In this document: positions 35,297-43,628 of the stretch, piece after piece
Layout: the number at the start of each line of letters is the position of its first letter
How positions within the stretch are numbered: the stretch's first letter is position 1
DNA from: JAFAGX01 sp035624215
GTDB lineage: Bacteria; Acidobacteriota; Terriglobia; Terriglobales; Acidobacteriaceae
Length of the DNA stretch: 64,000 bases
Reading direction: 5' to 3'
Assembly: GCA_035624215.1 (NCBI GenBank)
Contig: DASPRY010000102.1
Coordinates: 1 to 64,000 of the forward strand
The notes under the pieces: generated by a model
Told to the model about the DNA's origin: nothing
Databases searched by the model: none
Seen by the model: the letters and a program-made list of their open reading frames with translations, nothing else
Program-made: the position numbers and the translations under genes

Positions 35297-35997
35297 TGCG
35301 CACCCGATTTCAACAAGGACTGGACGACCTGCGGACCCGACTGCTGCGCATGGGCGGGCTGGCGGAACAGGCGGTGGATCGTGCTTGCCAGGCCTACATC
35401 GACCGCGACCTGGCGCGTTGCCACCTGGTGCTCGAAGGCGAGTCGCAGATCAATGAAGCGGAGCGGGAGATCGATGAGCTGGCGTTCGATTTACTCGCCA
35501 TGCAGCAGCCCATGGCGGTCGATTTGCGCTTTATCCTGGCCGTTACCAAGATTAACTCAGATCTCGAGCGGGTGGGCGATCAGGCCGTCAATATCGCTGA
35601 GCGCGTGATGGATATGGTCGAATTGCCGAAAGCTGATCTGCCCGTGGACATTCCACGCATGGCCGGAGCAGTTTCCGCCATGGTACGCCGCTCTTTGGAA
35701 TCGTTCATTGAAGCCAAGGCCGAGCTCGCCCAGGCAGTCCTCGAAATGGACAACGTGGTCGACCGGATGCGGGATGAGGCGTTCATGACATTAGTGAAGA
35801 CCATGAATGACCGTCCTGATGTTACTCGCCAGGCGCTGGATGCCCTGCTCATCTCCCGCAATCTGGAGCGGGTCGCGGATCACGCCACCAATATCGCCGA
35901 GGACGTGATCTTCTGGGTCCGTGGGGCCGATGTCCGGCACAACGTGCAGCAGGAAACGGCAGGGCAGGAAACCTCGCGCCGCGTCAGTGGCGTGTAG
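35296..35997 (+). CDS. phoU: Phosphate signalling protein PhoU
   Basis: 233 aa with two copies of the three-helix PhoU repeat (DLRFILAVTKINSDLERVGDQAVNIAE and RQALDALLISRNLERVADHATNIAED), including the conserved E(R)xxDxxxNIAE metal-binding motifs. PhoU represses the Pho regulon when phosphate is sufficient. The start overlaps the pstB stop by one base (TAATG). The 3' end overlaps the convergent methyltransferase gene by 14 bp. Confidence 0.94.
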   Translation: MRTRFQQGLDDLRTRLLRMGGLAEQAVDRACQAYIDRDLARCHLVLEGESQINEAEREIDELAFDLLAMQQPMAVDLRFILAVTKINSDLERVGDQAVNIAERVMDMVELPKADLPVDIPRMAGAVSAMVRRSLESFIEAKAELAQAVLEMDNVVDRMRDEAFMTLVKTMNDRPDVTRQALDALLISRNLERVADHATNIAEDVIFWVRGADVRHNVQQETAGQETSRRVSGV

Positions 35998-36691
35998 CCG
36001 AAGGCTCGACAGGCCGTTCGTCACCGGCCTGGAGTACCAGAAAGTAATCCATCCCGTCTTTGACGAAGTCGTACTGTCCGATTAACTTGTAGCCTGCTTG
36101 CGAGACCTCGCGGATCACCACCTCGCGCTCTACACCGTGGTTCTCTCCATTGCCGTTGCGATCGATGATGCCGATCTTGGCCCCGGGCCGAAGTGAGATC
36201 CGAAGATTCTCAAACAGAGCAACGGGCTTTTCGACCTCATGGTATGTCTTTAGTAGCAAAACGGCGTCGACCGAGTTTGCCGGCAGTAGCGGATCGTCGC
36301 TCCGGCTGAGAATGGTCTTAACATTGTGCAGCTGATTTTCCGTGATTCTTTTGTCAATGTAGCGGATTGCGTCCGGATTTATGTCGACGGCATAGACCAT
36401 GCCGGAATCGGTCACCCGCGCGGCAGCACGCACTGTGAACCAGCCCGATCCGGCTCCGATATCAGCTACGTTCTTGCCCGCGCTGATTCCCAGAATGTCC
36501 ATCACGCGATTGATTTGCAGCCGTTCCTCGCGTCCTGGAGAATCGAAGATCGATAAGTCTCCGGTGTACGGTTGGCTTGTCTTTCGGGACTCGACCTGGG
36601 CGGCAGGCGCCGGCGAATTTCGCGTATAAGGAACCGACAGGCCTGGAAACAACAGGAGCAGTGCGGCCGGTAAGAAGCGAGTCTTGAACAT
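35984..36691 (-). CDS. Class I SAM-dependent methyltransferase with a signal peptide
   Basis: 235 aa. An N-terminal stretch (FLPAALLLLFPGLSVPYT) looks like a signal peptide, then the Rossmann methyltransferase core with VADIGAGSGWFTVRAA (AdoMet-binding) and VYAVDINPDAI, VDAVLLLKTYHEV and IGIIDRNGNGE. A secreted methyltransferase with this layout is known in Acidobacteria but its substrate is unknown, and AdoMet is not expected in the periplasm. It is divergent from 36829. Confidence 0.75.
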   Translation of the reverse strand: MFKTRFLPAALLLLFPGLSVPYTRNSPAPAAQVESRKTSQPYTGDLSIFDSPGREERLQINRVMDILGISAGKNVADIGAGSGWFTVRAAARVTDSGMVYAVDINPDAIRYIDKRITENQLHNVKTILSRSDDPLLPANSVDAVLLLKTYHEVEKPVALFENLRISLRPGAKIGIIDRNGNGENHGVEREVVIREVSQAGYKLIGQYDFVKDGMDYFLVLQAGDERPVEPSATRH

Positions 36692-36828
36692 GGCTTTGAG
36701 ACGAGCTACTGCAAAGATGGACTTGATGAAACATTGGAGGTTAGCATGTTGAGTCGAATGATCCGCTGGGTAGATTCGAAGTTACCACGCGCAGAGGATC
36801 GTGAGCTACGCGTTTATAGGAGCCGAAT

Positions 36829-37218
36829 ATGTCACGAGCATCTTTTCGGAGTGCATTGATGAAGTCTGGGCTTTTCTTCACACTGCTTGCCGCAGCCTTG
36901 GCGGCCGACAATGGCAAGCCGGTCACCGTAAATGGCTACGTCCTCGATTCAGCATGTGCCTTCACCAAGAACCTGAGCAAGCCCATCAGCGCAGATTGTG
37001 CGAGAGCGTGTGCGAAGGCGGGATCTCCGCTGGTGATCCTGACGAAGGAGGGAACCATATATTGGCCAATCGCAGACAGCACGCCGGCAACCGGGCAAAA
37101 CGACAAATTGCTGGCCTTTGCTGGGGAGAAAGTAATTGCCACAGGCAGGGTGTTTCAACGGGGCGGCTCGAATGCCCTGGTTATCGAAAAAATCTCTGCT
37201 GCCTCAGGAACCAAGTAA
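36829..37218 (+). CDS. Small secreted protein
   Basis: 129 aa. Two starts are supported: ATG 36829 (AGGAG 6 bp upstream) and ATG 36859 (GGAG 8 bp upstream). Either gives a signal peptide (KSGLFFTLLAAALA). The mature part has VNGYVLDSACAFTK, CARACAKAGSPLVILTKEG and VIATGRVFQRGG, like a small beta-barrel domain with three cysteines. Family not recognised. It precedes the Kdp island but nothing ties it to potassium. Confidence 0.7.
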   Translation: MSRASFRSALMKSGLFFTLLAAALAADNGKPVTVNGYVLDSACAFTKNLSKPISADCARACAKAGSPLVILTKEGTIYWPIADSTPATGQNDKLLAFAGEKVIATGRVFQRGGSNALVIEKISAASGTK

Positions 37219-37251
37219 GTCTGCGGGCAGACCCGGCCGACATCTCTGGCC

Positions 37252-38694
37252 TTACGCGACCGGCACGGTGAAGTAGAACACCGAGCCGCGTCCCAGCTGG
37301 CTGGTGACTCCAATCTCGCCGCCATGGGCTTCTACAATGGCCTTGGCAATAGCCAGGCCCATGCCCGTACCCTGCACTTGCATTCGCTGGTCGCGCCCGC
37401 GGTAGAACTTCTCAAAGATCAGCGACTGCTCGAAATCATCGATCCCCGGCCCGTGATCGGCAATGCTCGTCATGACCATGCGGCCTTTGACTTCGCCGGT
37501 AATGTGAATGGGCGCGTCAGGCGGAGAGTACTTGGCCGCGTTTTCCAGAAGCTGGGCGACGACCTCGGACATGCGATCGACATCGATTCGGACAGCGGGC
37601 AGGTTCGGTGGCAGGTCAATGGTGACGGGATGTTTCCCCAAGGTGGTCTTCGATTTTGCCATCGCATCTTCAACGGCTTCTTGAATCTGATGCTGCCCCA
37701 GGCGCAACTCAACTTTGTGGGCATCGAGTTGGGCCATTTCGGCGGCCTCACCCACCAGATGGTTCAGCCGATCACTTTCTTCATTGATTACGGTCAGCAA
37801 TTCCAGGCGCTGGGCCTCGTCGAGCGAGGAGTTGGAAAGGAGCGAGGTTACCGAAGCCTTGATGCCGGTCAGTGGAGTACGAAACTCGTGCGTGACAGAG
37901 TCGAGCAACGCCGAGCGCAGTTGTTCGCTTTCACGGGCGGCCTCAGCTTTGCTGAGCTTCTCCACCGCTCCGGCACGCTCGGTAGCGATGGCGATAAGGC
38001 TGCCCATGGATTCCAAAGTCTCGCGCGAAAGTTGAGCCCCCGACAGGCCCATACTGCCGACCACCCGCAGACCCATGCGCAGTGGCATGAATACGAGCCG
38101 GCGTTGAGGATCGATTTGCGGCTCTCCGCGCATGGCGACTAACTGCAGATCGTGCCGGTCCAGAACGTCACGCGCGAAAAGGCCCGAGCGATAGACATCG
38201 GGACGATTGACTAAATAAATGGCGGCGGCTTCCACTCCGAAGGACTCGACAATGTAGAGTGGAATGATATTGAGAAGGCCGGCTACGTTTTCGCTGCCCA
38301 AAAGTTGCTGGCTGAATTTGTAAAGGCGCTCCGCCTCACCTCGTCGCTCGTTGGCACTTTTGGCTTCCCGTCCCGCCCGTTCTGCCAGTTGGCTGGCAAT
38401 GACCGCGGCCACCAGGAATGCAACCAGGGCGACCCAGTTCTGGGGATCGGCGATGGTCAACTTGCCGATCGGCGGTAGAAAATAATAGTTAAAGGCCAGC
38501 GTGGCCACCACAGTCATAAATATCGCCGGCCACAAACCCCAAGTGGCAGAGACTATGAGCACGGCAATGACAAATGTTAGTGCCGCCGTGGTGGCGTTTA
38601 CCTGGAGAACGAAGCGGCAAGCAAAAACAATGACGGCAACGACCGCTACGGTCGCCAGGCAACGCACTGCGAGTTGGATGATCGCTGGCCTCAC
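37252..38694 (-). CDS. kdpD: Kinase half of a split KdpD (DUF4118-GAF-histidine kinase)
   Basis: 480 aa. Four closely packed membrane helices at residues about 10-110 (DUF4118, as in KdpD, with the FNYYFLPPIGKLTI loop) are followed by a GAF-like domain and the histidine kinase core. The phosphoacceptor segment is SVTHEFRTPLTGIKASVTSLL. ATP-binding N, G1 and G2 boxes are in LENAAKYSPPDAPIHI, IADHGPGIDDFE and GTGMGLAIAK. It lacks the KdpD/Usp domains, which are in the divergent gene at 38752. The GTG start at 38694 leaves 57 bp between the two. It most likely phosphorylates KdpE. Confidence 0.88.
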   Translation of the reverse strand: MRPAIIQLAVRCLATVAVVAVIVFACRFVLQVNATTAALTFVIAVLIVSATWGLWPAIFMTVVATLAFNYYFLPPIGKLTIADPQNWVALVAFLVAAVIASQLAERAGREAKSANERRGEAERLYKFSQQLLGSENVAGLLNIIPLYIVESFGVEAAAIYLVNRPDVYRSGLFARDVLDRHDLQLVAMRGEPQIDPQRRLVFMPLRMGLRVVGSMGLSGAQLSRETLESMGSLIAIATERAGAVEKLSKAEAARESEQLRSALLDSVTHEFRTPLTGIKASVTSLLSNSSLDEAQRLELLTVINEESDRLNHLVGEAAEMAQLDAHKVELRLGQHQIQEAVEDAMAKSKTTLGKHPVTIDLPPNLPAVRIDVDRMSEVVAQLLENAAKYSPPDAPIHITGEVKGRMVMTSIADHGPGIDDFEQSLIFEKFYRGRDQRMQVQGTGMGLAIAKAIVEAHGGEIGVTSQLGRGSVFYFTVPVA

Positions 38695-38751
38695 GCCGCG
38701 CCATTGTAGCTGACATCGACAATTTTGGTCTTCTCAACGAAAATAACGGCG

Positions 38752-39873
38752 ATGCCTAAAACGCCTGAGCAATGGCTGGAAGAAGCAACTCCCTCCAAAA
38801 AAGGAGGCGCTTTCAAGTTATTCCTGGGCTACGCGCCCGGCGTGGGCAAAACCTTCACCATGTTAAGTGAAGCCATTCGCCGCCATACGCGCGGTGAAGA
38901 CGTGGTGATCGGAGTGGTTGAATCCCATGGCCGCAAAGCGACCGCCGATCTGGCAGCCCAGTTGGAGAATGTTCCGCGCAAGAAGCTGACGTACAAGGGC
39001 ACGGTTTTCGAAGAAATGGATGTGGATGCGATCCTGGCGCGGAAGCCGCGGGTTGTGCTGGTCGATGAGCTCGCCCACACCAATGTTGAGGGCAGCAAGC
39101 ACCACAAGCGCTACCAGGACGTGCTGGAACTCCTGGACGCCGGCATCGACGTGCTATCCACCATGAACATCCAGCACCTGGAGAGCGTTACCCCGACGGT
39201 ACAGAATCTCACAGGCATCACGGTGCGGGAAACGGTGCCGGATTGGGTTCTGAAGCGCGTCGATGAAGTGGTCATGTCGGACCTGACTCCAGAAGCGCTG
39301 CAAAACCGCATGCGGCGCGGCGATATTTACCCCCTGGAGCGAGTCGGACGCGCCCTGGGAAACTTTTTCCGACCCGGCAATCTCATCGCCTTGCGGGAGT
39401 TGGCGCTGCGGCAGGTAGCGCAGGCCGTGGACCGAAGCCTGGAATCATACCGCGAGAAAGAACCAAGCACTGGAGCTGTGCCGGTGCGGGAGCGCATTGG
39501 CGTCGCGGTCAGTTCGAATCCCGCCGCACAATATTTGATTGCCCGTGGGGCGCGCATGGCGCAAGCCATGGATGGCGAGCTCTTCGTAATCTATGTGGAT
39601 ATGGGCCAGGATACGAGCGAGAAGAACCAGAAGACCCTGGCAGCCAACCTTCAGTTTGCCGAGAACGTGGGCGCGCAAATCGAGAAGGTGAAAGGCAAAA
39701 CCGTTGCTGAAGCCGTTGCCGATCTGGTCCGCGAAAAGCATATCACCCAGATGGTGTTCGGGCGTTCGGCCAAAACTGGTCTGAAGAGATATCTGTATCT
39801 CTCTGCGATTCACAGATTCCTGCGCGACGCGCCTCCGGTGGACGTTCACATTGTCACGCAGGAGCCTTCCTGA
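38752..39873 (+). CDS. kdpD: Sensor half of a split KdpD (KdpD plus Usp domains)
   Basis: 373 aa from the ATG at 38752; a TTG at 38725 would add nine residues. The N-terminal KdpD domain has a Walker A site (GYAPGVGKT), a Walker B-like VVLVDELAHTN and the conserved GSKHHKRYQDV and STMNIQHLES segments. A universal-stress-protein fold follows at residues about 240-373 (RIGVAVSSNPAAQYLIARGA and HITQMVFGRSAKTG). There are no membrane helices or kinase domain. It leads directly into kdpE 5 bp later, so it likely acts as the cytoplasmic K+ or c-di-AMP-sensing module for the kinase at 37252; the c-di-AMP part is known for the family only. Confidence 0.88.
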   Translation: MPKTPEQWLEEATPSKKGGAFKLFLGYAPGVGKTFTMLSEAIRRHTRGEDVVIGVVESHGRKATADLAAQLENVPRKKLTYKGTVFEEMDVDAILARKPRVVLVDELAHTNVEGSKHHKRYQDVLELLDAGIDVLSTMNIQHLESVTPTVQNLTGITVRETVPDWVLKRVDEVVMSDLTPEALQNRMRRGDIYPLERVGRALGNFFRPGNLIALRELALRQVAQAVDRSLESYREKEPSTGAVPVRERIGVAVSSNPAAQYLIARGARMAQAMDGELFVIYVDMGQDTSEKNQKTLAANLQFAENVGAQIEKVKGKTVAEAVADLVREKHITQMVFGRSAKTGLKRYLYLSAIHRFLRDAPPVDVHIVTQEPS

Positions 39874-39878
39874 TTCTC

Positions 39879-40580
39879 ATGAGCGAGCATCGCCGCATTC
39901 TCGTGGTCGATGACGAACCGCAGATCACACGGGTCCTGCGCACCAGCCTTTCCAGCCAGGGCTACGACATTCGTGTAGCCAACGATGGCGAGACCGCGCT
40001 TGAGATCATGAAAGACTGGACTCCCGATCTGGTGATCACCGATCTCGCCATGCCCAACATGGACGGTCTAGAACTCTGCCGCAAACTGCGGCCTTCCACG
40101 CACATTCCCATCATCGTGTTGTCGGTGCGCGGGGAAGAACGGACCAAGGTTCAGGCGCTCGATGCTGGCGCGGATGACTACGTCACCAAGCCGTTTGGGA
40201 TTGAGGAGTTGCTGGCGCGGGTGCGCGCCAATTTGCGGCGAACCCGAGCCGGCGAGGAGGCAGCCCCGCTGATCGAGGTTGGCGACTTTCGTATCGATTT
40301 GCCGGCCCACAAGGTGATGGTGGCCCGACGCGAAGTTCACCTCACCCCGAAAGAATTCGACTTGCTGGTTTACTTGGCACGTCACGCGGGCAAGGTGGTT
40401 ACGCATCGAGCCTTGCTCAGCGCTATCTGGGGCGGTCAGAGCACGGAGCAGGTGGAGTATCTGCGGGTTTTTGTGGGGCAATTACGCAAGAAACTGGAAC
40501 CGGACGCCTCGTCGCCGCGCTACATAGTGACCGAGCCCTGGGTGGGATATCGCTTCGAGCCAGGGGATGGGCCGGGCTAA
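39879..40580 (+). CDS. kdpE: Response regulator KdpE
   Basis: 233 aa OmpR/KdpE type. The receiver has the acidic pair in ILVVDDEP, the phospho-aspartate in PDLVITDLAMPNMDG (about residue 55), and the switch lysine in DYVTKPFG. The winged-helix DNA-binding domain spans about 130-227 (FRIDLPAHKVMV, LTPKEFDLLVYLARHAGKVV and YIVTEPWVGYRFEP). It would activate the kdp operon when K+ is low. It follows the KdpD sensor half by 5 bp. Confidence 0.93.
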   Translation: MSEHRRILVVDDEPQITRVLRTSLSSQGYDIRVANDGETALEIMKDWTPDLVITDLAMPNMDGLELCRKLRPSTHIPIIVLSVRGEERTKVQALDAGADDYVTKPFGIEELLARVRANLRRTRAGEEAAPLIEVGDFRIDLPAHKVMVARREVHLTPKEFDLLVYLARHAGKVVTHRALLSAIWGGQSTEQVEYLRVFVGQLRKKLEPDASSPRYIVTEPWVGYRFEPGDGPG

Positions 40581-40887
40581 CTCTTAATGCCATCACAAGC
40601 GGTTTAGGTCGGCAACTTCAGTAACAAAGCACGCGGGGAAGAGGACAGTTCCTCAAGTGGTTCCAGGCTTACGAACATTCTACGAACTCTTTATCGAATC
40701 CTTACGGTTTTAGTAATCCAATAGTCTGAGCGTTGGGTGACGCAGGCACGCTTGCCATCGTAAATATGCTTCTTTTACTCCTGGGATTTCTGATGCGGCC
40801 GTGCAAACCAAAACGCCCTCTAACTGGGCAACGGCAACCTGGTCTCGCCATTGAGCAATTAACCGAAGTACAGAAGGGTTAGGAGAT
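40581..40887. other. Intergenic region between kdpE and the 85-aa gene
   Basis: About 307 bp. It contains the proposed KdpE box (40688-40707) and a short open frame of 38 codons (40766-40882: MLLLLLGFLMRP then a basic stretch) that ends just before the next gene. The frame has no clear ribosome-binding site, so it is a weak candidate leader peptide. No terminator is obvious after kdpE. Confidence 0.45.
40688..40707 (+). promoter_or_regulatory. Proposed KdpE box 1
   Basis: TCTTTA(tcgaa)TCCTTACGG: two T-rich half-sites about 11 bp apart, the spacing of OmpR-family response-regulator sites. A near copy lies at 41591-41610. Both precede Kdp-island genes and neither is seen elsewhere in the window by eye. 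KdpE binding is inferred from place and shape. Confidence 0.5.
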
Positions 40888-41145
40888 ATGTCGTCAATTC
40901 AGGACGTTTCTGCCGAACAATTGGCCAAGCTTTTCCATCACTATCGGGAAGCCTTGGCCCATGACTACGACTGCAACAACGACGAAGAAAAGACCTCTTG
41001 CTGGGACCGAACCTCCAGCAATGAACGAAAATTGATGGTGGCGGCGGCCCGCATGGCACTGCTTGAGTTGGCTGCGACGTCGGTGCCGGACCATCCGAGC
41101 CGCAAGTATTTCGCCAAGCCCGGAGAGGCGGATTGGGGCTGCTGA
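40888..41145 (+). CDS. 85-aa protein of the Kdp island
   Basis: 85 aa, soluble, no signal peptide. It contains VSAEQLAKLFHHYREALAHDYDC, SNERKLMVAAARMALLELAAT and an RKYFAKPGEADWGC ending with four cysteines in all, two of them near an acidic patch. No domain is recognised; I recall similar small proteins near kdp genes of Acidobacteria, but cannot verify it. An AGGAG lies very close to the ATG (2 bp). Its stop is overlapped by the next gene (41133), so the two are coupled. Confidence 0.65.
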   Translation: MSSIQDVSAEQLAKLFHHYREALAHDYDCNNDEEKTSCWDRTSSNERKLMVAAARMALLELAATSVPDHPSRKYFAKPGEADWGC

Positions 41146-41561
41146 CGCAGCTCAGAGCCGCGGAACGGAACTTTGAAATGGCAACCTGGTTAAGCGCGAG
41201 CGAATTAGCCGGCATGCTGAGCTCCGAATCGGGTCGGGAAAAGGCGGAGATCGTCGAGAGCGGCGATTTCCGCATCGACCTGGCAAGCCGGCAAGTGCGT
41301 GTTCGCGGCCAGGAATTGCAGCTTTCAGAGGAAGAATTCGATCTGCTCGTGTTCCTGGTTGGCCATCCTACCAGCATTATCACGCCGCATACCCGTCTAA
41401 GCACGCGATGGGGACGAAGTCCGATCCATCAAGCTGAAGTTTTGCGCGTCCTGAGCCAGTTACGAAAAAAGCTGGAGGCGCTGGGCTGCTCTAGCTACAT
41501 CCGCACCGAGCCGTGGATCGTTTACCGCTTTGATCCGCGCAGCCGCGATCAAATCCACTGA
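41133..41561 (+). CDS. Receiver-less paralogue of the KdpE DNA-binding domain
   Basis: 142 aa. About residues 40-135 are a winged helix clearly related to the neighbouring KdpE: the pair share GDFRIDL, EEFDLLVFL versus KEFDLLVYL, LSQLRKKLE versus VGQLRKKLE, and RTEPWIVYRF versus TEPWVGYRF. There is no receiver domain; the 40-residue N-terminus (ATWLSASELAGMLSSESGRE) is a short helical segment. It could bind the same DNA boxes and act as a phosphorylation-independent antagonist or co-regulator; this is inference. The start is TTG 41133 (GGAGAGG upstream, overlap with the 85-aa gene); ATG 41178 is the alternative. Confidence 0.82.
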   Translation: MGLLTQLRAAERNFEMATWLSASELAGMLSSESGREKAEIVESGDFRIDLASRQVRVRGQELQLSEEEFDLLVFLVGHPTSIITPHTRLSTRWGRSPIHQAEVLRVLSQLRKKLEALGCSSYIRTEPWIVYRFDPRSRDQIH

Positions 41562-41590
41562 TTCAATTACTTCGCGGCCAATTCGGGACA

Positions 41591-41610
41591 TCTTTACGAA
41601 TTCCTTATGA
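41591..41610 (+). promoter_or_regulatory. Proposed KdpE box 2
   Basis: TCTTTA(cgaat)TCCTTATGA matches the site at 40688-40707 in 15 of 20 positions, with identical spacing of the two T-rich halves. It lies about 240 bp before the ATG of the porin at 41847 and is the only such site between the regulators and kdpFABC, so it may drive the whole transport operon. Confidence 0.5.
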
Positions 41611-41846
41611 ACTATTAACCCCGCTTTTATGAGCTGGGTTGTTAAATCTCATGGTATTCAGAAAAAACTGTGTCGGCGGTCTCTCTCATCAGGCTTGCAA
41701 TAGCCCTGCTGTGCGGTGCTGCGCTGCTATTTTTCCTGCGCTGTCTGAAAGCCCTAGTAAGAGAGGCAAGGACCTTACCCCCTTCTGCTGTAAAGGTTTA
41801 CTTCGCGAAGTTCATTCCATCGAAAAAACGAGGAGAACTCATAGTG

Positions 41847-43580
41847 ATGAATGCTGAAATTCTTAAGCGCAAACTTCCAACAGAAGCCGGCAAGCATGCG
41901 GCTCTCATGTTCCTGGCCGCAGCTCTGCTTGTAATTCCGCTGCGTGCCCAACAATTCATCAGCGAAAGTTCCGCCGGTAGCAAGCCCAGCAGTCAGCCAA
42001 CCGCATCCGATCAACAAATTCCACCCGCCATCGCCAAGGAGCTGGCTGCGATGAAAGAGCGAATCGAGCAACTGGAGGCGGCGCTAAAGAAGCAGGAGGC
42101 GGCCGAAAAGACAACCGCAGTTGTGGATACGGCCGACGTAAGCACGCCGGCAGCCGTATCGTCGGAAGTTGGGGCCCGAGGCCCTAATCCGAATAGTTCT
42201 CCGGTTCCGATGCAGGCTGTGCTCCCGACGACTGAGGCCAGCCAACAGGGCAGCGTGCCCGCCAAAGCCCCCAAGGCCGAGCCCTTTGCCTTTGCTGATT
42301 TCACTTGGCTGAACGGCAACAGCCGGGTGAAGGAACCGCCACTTGATACCAAGTTCTTCACCCCGGAAGTGCAGGCCGACGTGGACTACATCGTCGACTT
42401 TAATCATCCGGCGGACGACTCCATCGGCGGGTCGAGCGAGGTGTTTCGCGCGTATGAAGTCCAGCTCACGCAACTAGGCGTGGGAGGCGATTTTCATTAT
42501 GACAACGTGCGTGGCAGGCTGATGACCCAATTCGGAATGTACTCGGAGACGACCCCGCGCAACGATGCCAGCCCGGCGCGTGGCCAATGGGACCTCGACA
42601 CGGCGTACCGGTATATTTCCGAAGCATACGGTGGATACCACTTCGACGCCCTGCACGGAATCAACGTGGATGCGGGAATCTTCATGTCCTACATCGGCCT
42701 GTTCAGCTACTACAACGCCGATAACTGGGCATACCAACCCTCCTATGTTTCCTCGAACACGCCATGGTTTTTCAATGGTGTGCGCGTCCAGGTTTTTCCC
42801 ACCGAGCATTTGAAAATTGAGCCGTGGTTCATCAACGGGTGGCAGTCTTATGGCCGCTTCAACCATCGCCCCGGTATCGGAGCACAGATTTTGTGGCGGC
42901 CGAACGGCAAGTTCGAGATTCTTGGCAATCAATACGTGCTGGGCGCGGATACACTCGGGGTTGCCGGACGCATTCGTTACCACACCGACGACAGCATCGA
43001 GTACAAGTACTACGACAATCCCGAAACTTTCATCAGCAAAGCTGCTTTTTCTCTTACCGGCGATCTGGGATGCGAGCATGGCGGCGATCCGGTTGCAGGA
43101 ACCGCTGTCAGTTGCGACACCAATGGAGTGAAAATAATCAACGGAGTCAAATACATCACGCCCAAGCAGGATTTTCTCGGCTTCATGCTCTACAACCGCC
43201 TCTGGTTTCACAGAGACCACTTTGGTTTCACGCTGGGTGGCGGGAAGATCAACAATCCGGGACGCTATCTGGTGCTTTTGCCGCCTATCAACGGAGCAAC
43301 TGCGGCGACGGGAACGCCTTATTTCACAGAAAATCCGGGCGATCCGTTCAAAGCCTGGGATGCGTCGGCAACTTTTGATTACATGCCCAGCCAGTACATC
43401 ACGTTTCGCTGGGAGTACGATCATCGCGCGGCCAACGTGCCGTATTTCACGGGACGGGGCGGAATCACTCCCCCCGGCGGAAACAACGGGAATCCCAGCG
43501 CGTTGGTGCCAGGATGGTCTGGGCCTGATCTCGTCCGCGACGAGAACCGGCTGGACTTGGCAATCTTGGTGAAGTTCTGA
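41847..43580 (+). CDS. Outer-membrane beta-barrel protein (BBP2-like) of the Kdp island
   Basis: 577 aa from the ATG at 41847; the open frame starts upstream but the signal peptide (ALMFLAAALLVIPLRAQQ) begins only here. A coiled coil (IAKELAAMKERIEQLEAALKKQE) and a linker follow. The C-terminal barrel has aromatic-rich strands, the VDYIVDFNHPADDS opening, GINVDAGIFMSYIG, and a final strand LDLAILVKF ending in Phe. This matches OmpL-like/BBP2 porins. The 285-bp gap before it carries KdpE box 2. Cation entry through the outer membrane is an attractive role, not shown. Confidence 0.75.
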   Translation: MNAEILKRKLPTEAGKHAALMFLAAALLVIPLRAQQFISESSAGSKPSSQPTASDQQIPPAIAKELAAMKERIEQLEAALKKQEAAEKTTAVVDTADVSTPAAVSSEVGARGPNPNSSPVPMQAVLPTTEASQQGSVPAKAPKAEPFAFADFTWLNGNSRVKEPPLDTKFFTPEVQADVDYIVDFNHPADDSIGGSSEVFRAYEVQLTQLGVGGDFHYDNVRGRLMTQFGMYSETTPRNDASPARGQWDLDTAYRYISEAYGGYHFDALHGINVDAGIFMSYIGLFSYYNADNWAYQPSYVSSNTPWFFNGVRVQVFPTEHLKIEPWFINGWQSYGRFNHRPGIGAQILWRPNGKFEILGNQYVLGADTLGVAGRIRYHTDDSIEYKYYDNPETFISKAAFSLTGDLGCEHGGDPVAGTAVSCDTNGVKIINGVKYITPKQDFLGFMLYNRLWFHRDHFGFTLGGGKINNPGRYLVLLPPINGATAATGTPYFTENPGDPFKAWDASATFDYMPSQYITFRWEYDHRAANVPYFTGRGGITPPGGNNGNPSALVPGWSGPDLVRDENRLDLAILVKF

Positions 43581-43628
43581 GGTTGACAACAAGCCGCCCC
43601 AGCGGTTCGAATCGTCAACACTCAGAAT

